From the NCBI RefSeq assembly GCF_004803505.1, contig NZ_SSWH01000002.1, positions 1 through 64,000 of the forward strand: 64,000 nucleotides of DNA, given 5' to 3'. The DNA is from Arthrobacter echini (GTDB lineage Bacteria > Actinomycetota > Actinomycetes > Actinomycetales > Micrococcaceae). This document shows positions 47,315-54,809 of the stretch, in pieces; positions within the stretch are counted from its first letter, which is position 1; every line of letters starts with the position of its first letter. The position numbers and the translations under genes were made by a program. The notes beneath the pieces are model-generated. The model did not search any database. It was not told the DNA's origin and worked only from the letters and a program-made list of their open reading frames with translations.

Positions 47315-48333
47315 CGGGCTGCTCCTTCGCCGGTCAGGGCACTGAGCGAGTTGGGCCGGCGCAGTACGCGGTCCACGCCGTCGAGGATACGGTCGAGATC
47401 CGGCAGGTGGTGGAATTCGAGCTTGGAGTAGGGGTACGGGACGTCGAAACCCGTGATCCGCACGGGCGCGTGCTCCAGGACGTCGAAGCAGCGCTCGGTG
47501 ATGCTCGCGGCGATCTCCGCGCCGAGACCGCCTGACTGCGCCGCCTCGTGGGTGATGACGAGGCGGCCGGTCTTGCGGACGGAGGCCTCGATCGTGGCGA
47601 AATCGATCGGGGCCAGCGAGCGGAGATCGATCACCTCGATGGAGATGTCCTCGTCGGACGCCGCGACGGCGGCATCGCGCGCCGTGGGAACCAGTGGACC
47701 GTAGGTCACGAGCGTGACGTCCGTGCCCTCGGAGACCACCTGAGCCCTGCCCATGTCCGACGACGGACCGGTCATGCCCTCGTCGACCTCGCCCTTGACG
47801 TGGTACCGGCGCTTGGGCTCGAAGTACATCACGGGATCGTCGCTGGCGATGGCCTGCTGGATCATCGTGTAGGCGTCCTGCGGGTTGGAGACGCTGACCA
47901 CCCGGAGCCCGGAGGTGTGGGTGAAGTAGGCCTCGGGCGACTCCGAATGGTGCTCGGGTGAGCCGATACCGCCGCCGAAGGGCACCCGGATGGTGAGGGG
48001 CATCCTCACGGCTCCCTGCGTGCGATAGTGCAGTTTCGCCACCTGGCTGACGATCTGGTCGAACGCCGGGTAGATGAAGCCGTCGAACTGGATCTCCACG
48101 ACGGGACGGTAGCCGCGGTACGCCATCCCCACGGCCGTACCCAGGATCCCCGATTCCGCCAGGGGACTGTCGAGGACGCGGTGCGGACCGAAGTCCTTCT
48201 GCAGTCCGTCGGTGATCCGGAAGACACCGCCGAGCTTGCCGATGTCCTCCCCCATGAGGATCACCTTGGGATCATCCTCCATCGCGCGCCGCAGACCGGC
48301 GGTGATGGCACGGCCGAACGTCATGGTGGTCAT
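47311..48333 (-). CDS. bkdB: Branched-chain 2-oxoacid dehydrogenase E1 beta
   Basis: The 340-residue E1 beta subunit starts MTTMTFGRAITAGLRRAMEDDPKVILMGEDIGKLGG and has GIGSPEHHSESPEAYF and VTYGPLVPTARDAA, as in transketolase-like pyrimidine-binding domains. It pairs with bkdA. The start shares one base with the bkdA stop (TGATG). Together with bkdC this matches the order of pdhABC/bkdABC (Rv2497c-Rv2495c) of M. tuberculosis, which acts on branched-chain keto acids. Confidence 0.93.
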   Translation of the reverse strand: MTTMTFGRAITAGLRRAMEDDPKVILMGEDIGKLGGVFRITDGLQKDFGPHRVLDSPLAESGILGTAVGMAYRGYRPVVEIQFDGFIYPAFDQIVSQVAKLHYRTQGAVRMPLTIRVPFGGGIGSPEHHSESPEAYFTHTSGLRVVSVSNPQDAYTMIQQAIASDDPVMYFEPKRRYHVKGEVDEGMTGPSSDMGRAQVVSEGTDVTLVTYGPLVPTARDAAVAASDEDISIEVIDLRSLAPIDFATIEASVRKTGRLVITHEAAQSGGLGAEIAASITERCFDVLEHAPVRITGFDVPYPYSKLEFHHLPDLDRILDGVDRVLRRPNSLSALTGEGAAR

Positions 48334-49496
48334 CAGCGGGATCCTTCCTGGGATGCCTCGGCGAACGAGGCGAGATAACGCTCGTAGTGATCCTGCTGGC
48401 GGTCGAGCCAGGAGTTCGGAGCACTGTAGACGTGCTTGAAGACATCAAGCGGTTCCGGTTCGGGCATCGACAGGCAGCCCTGGCGCAGTTCTGCAGCGAT
48501 GGCGTCCGCCGTGGCCTTGACCGAGTCCGTGTAATCGGCGTCGAGCAGCCCGAGCGAGTCCAGGAGCGTTGCCACGCGCGCCAGCGGATCACGCGCCGTC
48601 CAGTCCTCGAGCTCGTTCGCGTCACGGTAGCGCTTGGGATCATCGGCCGTCGTGTGCGGGCCCATGCGATAGGTCACCGCCTCGATGAAGGTGGGGCCCC
48701 CGCCGGACCGCGCGCGGGCCAGCGCCTCCCGGGTCACGGCGAGGCAGGCGAGGACGTCATTGCCGTCCACGCGGACGGACGGGATACCGAATCCCGGCGC
48801 CCTGCGCGCGATCGGCACGTGGGCCTGCAGACCCACCGGCTCCGAGATGGCCCACTGGTTGTTCTGGCAGAAGAAGATGACCGGCGCCTGATAGCTGGCG
48901 GCGAAGACCATGGCCTCGTTGACGTCGCCCTGGCTTGTGGCGCCGTCGCCGAAGTAGGTGACCGCCACGGAATCGGCGCCGTCCTGGAGGATGCCCATCG
49001 CGTATCCGGTGGCATGCAGGGTCTGGGCGCCGATGATCACCTGGGGCGTGGCCATGTTGATGGAGTACGGGTCCCAGCCCGAGGACGCGTTGCCCCGCCA
49101 GACCCGCAGCAGATCCGTCAGATCCACTCCGCGGCAGTAGGCCACCGCGTTCTCGCGATAGCTGGAGAACACGAAGTCGTCCTCGCGCAGCGCCCGTCCG
49201 GAACCGATCTGGGCCGCTTCCTGGCCCAACAACGGCGGCCACAGGGCCAGTTCGCCCTGCCGCTGGAGAGCCGTCGCCTCGGCGTCGATGCGGCGGACCA
49301 CCACCATGTCCTCGTACAGCTTCCGCAGCGCTGCGCCGTCGACGTCGGTGATCAGTTCGTCGTAGTGCCCGTGCGGACGGCGTACACCGTGCTGATCGAT
49401 GAGCTGCACCGGGTCGTCGGCGCCGTCGTGCGGGGGGCCGGGCAGTATCGCGCCGCTGCCCGTCTCCGGTCCTCGTGGTGTGTCGTCCTGGGCCAT
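48333..49496 (-). CDS. bkdA: Branched-chain 2-oxoacid dehydrogenase E1 alpha
   Basis: The 387-residue E1 alpha subunit has the thiamine diphosphate motif GDGATSQGDVNEAMVFAASY ending near QNNQWAISEP, and MGPHTTADDPKRYR near the C-terminal third. It decarboxylates keto acids from leucine, isoleucine and valine. Start ATG 49496 is the family start (MAQDDTPRGP). The promoter region upstream has a -10 TAGGGT (49586-49591) covered by a palindrome of the CRP/GlxR type. Confidence 0.92.
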   Translation of the reverse strand: MAQDDTPRGPETGSGAILPGPPHDGADDPVQLIDQHGVRRPHGHYDELITDVDGAALRKLYEDMVVVRRIDAEATALQRQGELALWPPLLGQEAAQIGSGRALREDDFVFSSYRENAVAYCRGVDLTDLLRVWRGNASSGWDPYSINMATPQVIIGAQTLHATGYAMGILQDGADSVAVTYFGDGATSQGDVNEAMVFAASYQAPVIFFCQNNQWAISEPVGLQAHVPIARRAPGFGIPSVRVDGNDVLACLAVTREALARARSGGGPTFIEAVTYRMGPHTTADDPKRYRDANELEDWTARDPLARVATLLDSLGLLDADYTDSVKATADAIAAELRQGCLSMPEPEPLDVFKHVYSAPNSWLDRQQDHYERYLASFAEASQEGSR

Positions 49497-49579
49497 GTCA
49501 GTCAACCTTCGCGTGTCCAGCAGGTCCTCGCCCGATCGGGAGCGACGCGGGGCGGGGTCGGGCACCGTTGCCCGAAGAT

Positions 49580-49599
49580 GCTGTGACCCTACTCACAGC
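49580..49599 (-). promoter_or_regulatory. CRP/GlxR-like palindrome over the bkd operon -10 box
   Basis: GCTGTGACCCTACTCACAGC has perfect 7-bp arms with a 6-nt spacer and contains the full TGTGA-N6-TCACA core recognised by CRP and GlxR proteins. On the minus strand it includes TAGGGT (49586-49591), a plausible -10 box, so binding would repress bkdABC. Confidence 0.55.
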
Positions 49600-49667
49600 G
49601 AGCAGGTAGCACAACCGGTCGTGCTCGGACTGAGCAGAATGCATCACAGCTGGTCGCGAAGCTCTGT

Positions 49668-49688
49668 TAGCGTTGCGCACTATGCAAC
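49668..49688 (+). promoter_or_regulatory. Promoter and possible autoregulatory palindrome of the Lrp/AsnC gene
   Basis: TAGCGT (49668-49673) is a candidate -10 box 8 nt before the ATG at 49682. GTTGC (49672-49676) and GCAAC (49684-49688) form an inverted repeat with a 7-nt spacer across the start codon; Lrp-family proteins often bind such dyads and repress themselves. Confidence 0.35.
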
Positions 49689-50158
49689 CCCTCGATCGCA
49701 CGGACATGCGCCTCCTGCTCGCCATGGCGAAGGACCCGCGGCGCACCGTCGTCGCCCTCGCGCAGCGACTGGGTCTGTCGCGGAACACCGTGCAGGCGAG
49801 GATGGGTCACCTCGAGAGGAAACACGTGTTCCTCTCCTTCGAGCGGCGCATCAACACCGTCTCCCTCGGGTACCCGCTCACCGCCTTCATCCACGTGCAT
49901 GTCCAGCAGCAGAAACTCGCCTCCATCACCACCAGCATCGCCGCGATCCCGGAGGTCATCGAGGCCTTCGGGCTGACCGGTCAGGCGGACATCCTGGTCC
50001 GCGTCGTCGCCGTGGACGCCGAGGACCTCTTCCGTATCAACGGCAAGATCCTCGCGTGCGACGGCGTCGAGCGGTGCGACACCTCCCTGGCGATGGGCGA
50101 GCTCGTGCCGTTCCGGGTGGAGCCGCTGCTCGAACGCGGGCCGCTGCCGCCGGCGTGA
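49682..50158 (+). CDS. Lrp/AsnC-family transcriptional regulator
   Basis: The 158-residue product MQPLDRTDMRLLLAMAKDPRRTV has an N-terminal winged helix-turn-helix (VALAQRLGLSRNTVQARMGHLERK, about 25-48) and a C-terminal RAM domain (HVHVQQQKLASITTSIAAIPEVIEAFGLTGQADILVRV as the ligand/oligomer part). Divergent from bkdABC, it probably controls that operon in response to an amino acid, like BkdR in other bacteria. ATG 49682 is preferred to the upstream TTG 49673, which lies within the promoter. Confidence 0.9.
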   Translation: MQPLDRTDMRLLLAMAKDPRRTVVALAQRLGLSRNTVQARMGHLERKHVFLSFERRINTVSLGYPLTAFIHVHVQQQKLASITTSIAAIPEVIEAFGLTGQADILVRVVAVDAEDLFRINGKILACDGVERCDTSLAMGELVPFRVEPLLERGPLPPA

Positions 50159-50178
50159 ATCGGGTGGCGCGCCCGACA

Positions 50179-50216
50179 CGATGCGAGGCCGCCCCTACCG
50201 GGACGGCCTCGCGTCG
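50179..50216. terminator. Bidirectional terminator hairpin between lrp-like and symporter genes
   Basis: A 14-bp stem with one mismatch (arms 50179-50192 and 50203-50216, core GCGAGGCCG/CGGCCTCGC) lies between two convergent stop codons, 20 bp from the first and 15 bp from the second. Confidence 0.7.
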
Positions 50217-50231
50217 TGGAACGGGTCGATG

Positions 50232-51869
50232 TCAGTGGTCGGTGGCCTTCTCGGCGCCGACACCCGTGAGTGAGCGGACCTCCATCTCCGCCTGCTTCAT
50301 GGGGTCCTCCACGGTCCTGGACAGCACGGTGCCGAGCCAGCCGAGCAGGAACGCCAGCGGAATCGAGACGATACCGGGGTTGCTGAGCGGGAAGACCGAG
50401 AAATCGGCGCCCGGGATCATCGACTTCTCCCCACCGGAGACCACCGGCGAGAGCGCGATCAGCAGGATGGCCGAGCCGAGACCGCCGTACATGCTCCACA
50501 CGGCGCCCTGGGTGTTGAACCTCTTCCAGAACAGCGAGTAGAGGATGGTCGGCAGATTGGCACTGGCGGCCACCGCGAAGGCGAGCGCCACGAGGAACGC
50601 CACGTTCTGACCCTGTGCGCCGATACCGCCCGCGATGGACAGGAGCCCGATGACGATCACGGTGCGCCGCGCCACCTTCACCTCACCGTCCGCGTCCACC
50701 CTGCCCTTGCGGATGACGCTGGCGTAGATGTCGTGGGCGAAGGACGCGGCGGCCGTGATGGTCAATCCGGCCACGACGGCCAGGATGGTCGCGAAGGCCA
50801 CGGCCGAGATCAGCCCGAGCAGGATGGACCCGCCGAGCTCGTAGGCCAGCAGCGGCGCCGCCGAGTTGACGCCTCCGGGTGCGGCCTGGATGCGCTCCGC
50901 GCCGATGAGCGCGCTGGCGCCGTAGCCGAGCACGAGCGTGAAGAGGTAGAAGGCGCCGATGAGCCAGATGGCCCACACCACCGAGCGGCGGGCCTCCTTG
51001 GCGGTGGGCACGGTGTAGAAGCGCATCAGGACGTGCGGCAGGGCCGCGGTGCCCAGGACCAGTGCGAGCGCCAGGGACAGGAAGTCCAGCCGCGTGAGGG
51101 CGCTGACGCCGTACTGCAGGCCCGGTCCGGTGATGGCCGGGTTGCCGGAGGTCTCGATCGCCGCCCCCAGCAGCGTGGAGAGATTGAACCCGTGGCGGGC
51201 GAGGACCCAGATGGTCATGATGAACGCGCCGGCGATCAGCAGGCAGGCCTTGATGATCTGCACCCAGGTGGTGCCCTTCATGCCGCCGATCAGCACGTAC
51301 ATGATCATGAGGACACCGACCACCGTGATCACCAGCGACTGGCCGAGGCGGTCGTCGATGCCCAGCAGGAGTGAGACGAGCCCTCCGGCACCGGCCATCT
51401 GGGCGAGGAGGTAGAAGAAGCAGACCGCCAGGGTGGTGATGGCCGCGGCGATCCTCACCGGCCGCTGCCTGAGGCGGAAGGACAGCACGTCGGCCATGGT
51501 GAACTTGCCGGTGTTGCGGAGCAGCTCGGCCACCAGGAGCAGGGCCACGAGCCACGCCACGAGGAAGCCGATGGAGTACAGGAAGCCGTCGTAGCCGTTG
51601 ATGGCGATGGCGCCCACGATGCCGAGGAAGGAGGCGGCCGAGAGATAGTCCCCCGCGATCGCCGTGCCGTTCTGGCCACCGGTGAACGAACGGCCCGCCG
51701 CATAGTAGTCGGCCGCCGTCTTGTTGTTGCGGCTGGCCCGCAGCACGATCACCAGGGTGATCGCGACGAACGCACCGAAGATGGAGATGTTCAGGACCGG
51801 GGAGCCGACACTCGTCGACTCGACGGTCTGGAGCGGTACGCGGAGCACCGCACTGCCGAGGGAGATCAT
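50232..51869 (-). CDS. Sodium:solute symporter, acetate/monocarboxylate type (ActP/MctC-like)
   Basis: The 545-residue protein has about 13 membrane helices and typical SSS-family segments: DYYAAGRSFTGGQNGTAIAGDYLSAASFLG near residues 45-75, GGMKGTTWVQIIKACLL and LPHVLMRFYTVPTAKEARRS. Members with this pattern carry acetate, propionate or pyruvate. Its start overlaps the DUF485 gene stop (ATGA), the usual actP partner arrangement. The promoter region upstream of DUF485 has a CRP/GlxR-like site. Confidence 0.9.
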   Translation of the reverse strand: MISLGSAVLRVPLQTVESTSVGSPVLNISIFGAFVAITLVIVLRASRNNKTAADYYAAGRSFTGGQNGTAIAGDYLSAASFLGIVGAIAINGYDGFLYSIGFLVAWLVALLLVAELLRNTGKFTMADVLSFRLRQRPVRIAAAITTLAVCFFYLLAQMAGAGGLVSLLLGIDDRLGQSLVITVVGVLMIMYVLIGGMKGTTWVQIIKACLLIAGAFIMTIWVLARHGFNLSTLLGAAIETSGNPAITGPGLQYGVSALTRLDFLSLALALVLGTAALPHVLMRFYTVPTAKEARRSVVWAIWLIGAFYLFTLVLGYGASALIGAERIQAAPGGVNSAAPLLAYELGGSILLGLISAVAFATILAVVAGLTITAAASFAHDIYASVIRKGRVDADGEVKVARRTVIVIGLLSIAGGIGAQGQNVAFLVALAFAVAASANLPTILYSLFWKRFNTQGAVWSMYGGLGSAILLIALSPVVSGGEKSMIPGADFSVFPLSNPGIVSIPLAFLLGWLGTVLSRTVEDPMKQAEMEVRSLTGVGAEKATDH

Positions 51870-52249
51870 TTGGTTCCGCCTGCCGGATCGATGAACGCTT
51901 CTGGTGCGGCTTCCTCGAGCTCGTGCCGCAGCTCGGCCGCGATCGGGTCGAGACGCCGGTTGGCGTAGCTCACGTACCACATGGTGATGACGAACGTGCT
52001 GACGAACTGCAGCAGCCCGAGGATGATGCCGATGTTGATGTTCCCGACGACCGGTGTGGCCATGAAGTCATGGGCGTAGTCGGCCAGGAGGACATAGGCG
52101 AAGTACCACAGCAGGAAGAACACCGCCATGGGGAAGACGAAACTGCGGTGGCGTTTGCGCAGCTCCCTGAACTGCTCGGTCTGCTGGACCTCGGTGAAGT
52201 CCACGGCAGCGCCGGAGCCGGCAGGCGGCTCTACTGGGTGGAAACCCAT
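51866..52249 (-). CDS. DUF485 small membrane protein, symporter partner
   Basis: The 127-residue protein begins MGFHPVEPPAGSG and contains FRELRKRHRSFVFPMAVFFLLWYF and NIGIILGLLQFVSTFVITMWYVSYANRRLDP, the two-helix DUF485 pattern found before actP-type symporters in most bacteria (YjcH in E. coli). Its exact job with the symporter is unknown. Start 52249 has AAGGAG 6 nt upstream. Confidence 0.92.
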   Translation of the reverse strand: MGFHPVEPPAGSGAAVDFTEVQQTEQFRELRKRHRSFVFPMAVFFLLWYFAYVLLADYAHDFMATPVVGNINIGIILGLLQFVSTFVITMWYVSYANRRLDPIAAELRHELEEAAPEAFIDPAGGTK

Positions 52250-52320
52250 GATTGCTCCTTCGGTTCGGACGTCACCCTCGCCGCAGGGCGGCATCCCCGC
52301 CGCTCGGCAGGGCACATCGG

Positions 52321-52336
52321 TGTGACTGTCATCACT
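52321..52336. promoter_or_regulatory. CRP/GlxR-like site upstream of the DUF485-symporter operon
   Basis: TGTGACTGTCATCACT matches TGTGA-N6-TCACA at 9 of 10 core positions. It lies 72-87 bp upstream of the DUF485 start, in the 234-bp region shared with the divergent sensor kinase gene. Confidence 0.45.
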
Positions 52337-52471
52337 GTGGGGCACGACGGTGATCACCGCCACCTGCTCCCGCCACCCGCTCGGTGAGTGCGCCGCCGCG
52401 TGCGGTGAACGGTCGGCCGGTACGACGAACGGTCGACCTCCGCCGTCGACCTGGGTCCGATGCGGTCCGGA

Positions 52472-52477
52472 TAGTCT
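52472..52477 (+). promoter_or_regulatory. Candidate -10 box of the sensor kinase gene
   Basis: TAGTCT ends 6 nt before the ATG at 52484. No ribosome binding site is visible, so the message is probably leaderless. Confidence 0.45.
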
Positions 52478-52483
52478 GGGGCG

Positions 52484-53671
52484 ATGTTCAGCGCCGCCGT
52501 CGACACCGCCCTGGTGTGCGCCGTCGCCGCCGTCACTCTCGCCGTCGTCGCCTCGCTCGGCTTCCGCCTCTCACGCTCCTCCCGCGACCTCGGATCCGAC
52601 GCCGACCGCGCGACCTACGCGACCCTCCACACCGCCGCCCTGGCCTCCGAGTACCTGCGCGAGGGCCTCACGCCCGCAGGAGCACAGAAGGCGAGCCGCC
52701 ATCTGCGCGGACTCCTGCGCTGCGACGTGCTCGTGATCACCGACGACGCCGGCGTCCTCGCGTGGGAGGGCGGACGTTCGGCGCAGCAGGAGGTGATGCC
52801 GCTGGTGGAGCAGGTGCTCGGCAGCGGCCGCACGCAGATCTTCCGGCGCCAGAGCGTGATCGATGCGCAGCTCGTGGAGCTCGGCGAGCTCGTGCTCTGC
52901 CCCGTGCGGGTGGAGAACCGTGTGGTGGGCACCGTCGGGGCCTTCTCGAGCGTGGTCCGTGCCGGCCTGGTCCGGGCCACCAACGAACTCGCCGGGTGGG
53001 TCTCGACCCAGGTGGAACTCGCCGAGCTGGACTCCTCCCGCCGGCTCCTCGCCGAGGCCGAGCTCCGTGCCCTCCGCGCCCAGATCAGCCCGCACTTCAT
53101 CTACAACTCCCTCAATGCCATCGCCTCCTTCATCAACACGGATCCCGAGCGGGCCCGCGAGCTGGTCGTCGAGTTCGCGGACTTCACGCGCTACTCCTTC
53201 CGCCGTCACGGTGAGTTCACCACGGTCGCCGAGGAGCTGCTGAGCATCGATCGCTACCTCCTGCTCGAGCGTGCCCGGTTCGGTGACCGGCTCAGGGTCA
53301 GCCTGAACGTGGGACCGGAGGTCCTCGGTACCGTCATCCCCTTCCTGAGCCTCCAGCCGCTCGTCGAGAACGCGGTGCGCCACGGCCTGGACTCGAAGGA
53401 CGGTATCGGGAACATCGCCATCACCGCGCACGACGCCGGCACGTTCGCGGAGATCACCATCGAGGACGACGGCGTCGGGATCGAACCGGAGCATCTGCGC
53501 TCCGTCCTCGCGGGCCACACCGAAGGTGTCCACGTGGGACTGCGCAACGTCGATCTGCGTCTGCGCCAGGTCTACGGGAACGATCACGGTCTCGTCATCG
53601 ACACGGCGCCCGGTGCTGGGACGCTGATTACCATGCGGGTCCCCAAGTCCCAGCCCGGGCACCGCGTGTGA
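52484..53671 (+). CDS. LytS/YehU-type sensor histidine kinase
   Basis: The 395-residue kinase has one N-terminal helix (about 6-26), a GAF-like sensor region (about 60-185), then a His_kinase domain with the phosphoacceptor H204 in ISPHFIYNSLNAIASFI, the N-box SLQPLVENAVRHGL, the G-box DDGVGIEPEH and GLRNVDLRLRQVYG. It lacks the multi-helix 5TM-LYT domain of LytS, so it may sense a cytoplasmic or membrane-near signal. The response regulator gene follows by 19 bp; symporter genes flank the pair. Confidence 0.92.
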   Translation: MFSAAVDTALVCAVAAVTLAVVASLGFRLSRSSRDLGSDADRATYATLHTAALASEYLREGLTPAGAQKASRHLRGLLRCDVLVITDDAGVLAWEGGRSAQQEVMPLVEQVLGSGRTQIFRRQSVIDAQLVELGELVLCPVRVENRVVGTVGAFSSVVRAGLVRATNELAGWVSTQVELAELDSSRRLLAEAELRALRAQISPHFIYNSLNAIASFINTDPERARELVVEFADFTRYSFRRHGEFTTVAEELLSIDRYLLLERARFGDRLRVSLNVGPEVLGTVIPFLSLQPLVENAVRHGLDSKDGIGNIAITAHDAGTFAEITIEDDGVGIEPEHLRSVLAGHTEGVHVGLRNVDLRLRQVYGNDHGLVIDTAPGAGTLITMRVPKSQPGHRV

Positions 53672-53677
53672 GACGCG

Positions 53678-53683
53678 TAGCCT
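53678..53683 (+). promoter_or_regulatory. Candidate internal -10 box of the response regulator gene
   Basis: TAGCCT lies between the kinase stop (53671) and the regulator ATG (53691), 7 nt before that ATG. It would allow separate leaderless expression of the regulator. Confidence 0.4.
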
Positions 53684-53690
53684 ATGAGCC

Positions 53691-54425
53691 ATGGTCACTG
53701 TTGTCCCTGCCAATGTCGTCGTCGCCGATGACGAACTCCCCGCCGTCGAGGAACTGGCGTTCCTGCTCGGCCGCGATGCCCGGATCGGGACGATCCACCG
53801 CGCCTCCAGCGGGGCCGAGGCGCTCAGGGCGCTCGAGAAGTACCCCGTCGACGCGCTCTTCCTCGACATCCACATGCCCTCCCTGTCCGGGCTGGACATC
53901 GCCCGCGTCATCTCGCGCTTCCGCAAACCTCCTCCCGTCGTCTTCGTCACGGCGGACGAGGACCGCGCCGTGGAGGCCTTCGATCTCCGCGCGCTCGACT
54001 ATCTCCTCAAGCCCGTACGCACCGAGCGCCTCGCCGAGTCGGTCCGACGGATCTGCGAGCTCATGGAGGGCTCCACGCCGGCGCCGGAGGTCATCACCGT
54101 GGACCAGGGTGGTGTGAGCCGCATGATCCGGCGTGACGACGTCCGCTACGTCCAGGCCCAGGGCGATTACGCCCGTCTGCACACCGTCGAGGCGAGCTAC
54201 CTGATCCGCATTCCGCTCAACGACCTCGAGCGCCAATGGGCGCAGGCCGGGTTCCTCCGGACGCACCGCTCCTACCTCGTGGCGATGGATCAGGTGCGCA
54301 AGGTCCGCATCAATGCCGGGCGCGCCAGCCTGTTCGTGGGAGACGCGGAGCTGCCGGTCAGCCGCCGCCACCTGCCCGACGTTCGGGAGAAGCTGGAGGC
54401 CACGCGCCTCCGCCCGGGCCACTGA
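53691..54425 (+). CDS. LytTR-family response regulator
   Basis: The 244-residue regulator has a receiver domain with acidic D13/D14, phosphoacceptor D59 in ALFLDIHMP and the conserved Lys in YLLKPV near residue 107, followed by a LytTR DNA-binding domain (about 135-235: VRYVQAQGDYARLHT, LNDLERQWAQAGFLRTHRSYLV). With the kinase it forms a two-component system. Neighbouring symporter genes on both sides are the likely targets, as for pyruvate-sensing LytS/LytTR pairs in other bacteria. Confidence 0.93.
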   Translation: MVTVVPANVVVADDELPAVEELAFLLGRDARIGTIHRASSGAEALRALEKYPVDALFLDIHMPSLSGLDIARVISRFRKPPPVVFVTADEDRAVEAFDLRALDYLLKPVRTERLAESVRRICELMEGSTPAPEVITVDQGGVSRMIRRDDVRYVQAQGDYARLHTVEASYLIRIPLNDLERQWAQAGFLRTHRSYLVAMDQVRKVRINAGRASLFVGDAELPVSRRHLPDVREKLEATRLRPGH

Positions 54426-54428
54426 GCC

Positions 54429-54809
54429 GTGGACCAGCCGCAGCCCCCGCACCGGGTACGCGTCACGGCGCCGCGGAGTGCGGCCCGCGCCACCGGTGCG
54501 TCCTTCCCCGTGGCACGCGAGATGGCCGAGCAGTCCGAGGTGGGCGAGCTCTTCGTCGCCTCGCTGATCCGATCGCAGTTGCGCCTGGCGGTGGTGGTCG
54601 CCGGGGGGTTCCTCGTGATCCTCATCAGCATCCCGGTGCTCCTGGCGGTGTTCCCCGACATCAACGGCGTGAGGATCGCGACGGTGCCCGTCCCCTGGCT
54701 GCTCCTCGGTCTTGGCATCTACCCGCTCGTGATCGGCAGCGCCGTGCTGTACGTCCGCAGTGCCACGCGCAACGAGCGCCGCTTCCAGGATCTCGTCGAC
54801 GATGACTGA
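54429..54809 (+). CDS. Two-helix membrane protein, DUF485-like symporter partner
   Basis: The 126-residue protein has a basic Pro/Ala-rich N-terminus (about 35 residues), a VGELFVASLIRSQLRLAVVVAGGFLVIL helix and a second helix (WLLLGLGIYPLVIGSAVLYV). Its size, two helices and place directly before a symporter gene mirror the DUF485-actP pair, although sequence similarity to DUF485 is weak. Start is GTG 54429, 3 bp after the regulator stop. It overlaps the symporter start by 8 bp. Confidence 0.78.
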   Translation: MDQPQPPHRVRVTAPRSAARATGASFPVAREMAEQSEVGELFVASLIRSQLRLAVVVAGGFLVILISIPVLLAVFPDINGVRIATVPVPWLLLGLGIYPLVIGSAVLYVRSATRNERRFQDLVDDD

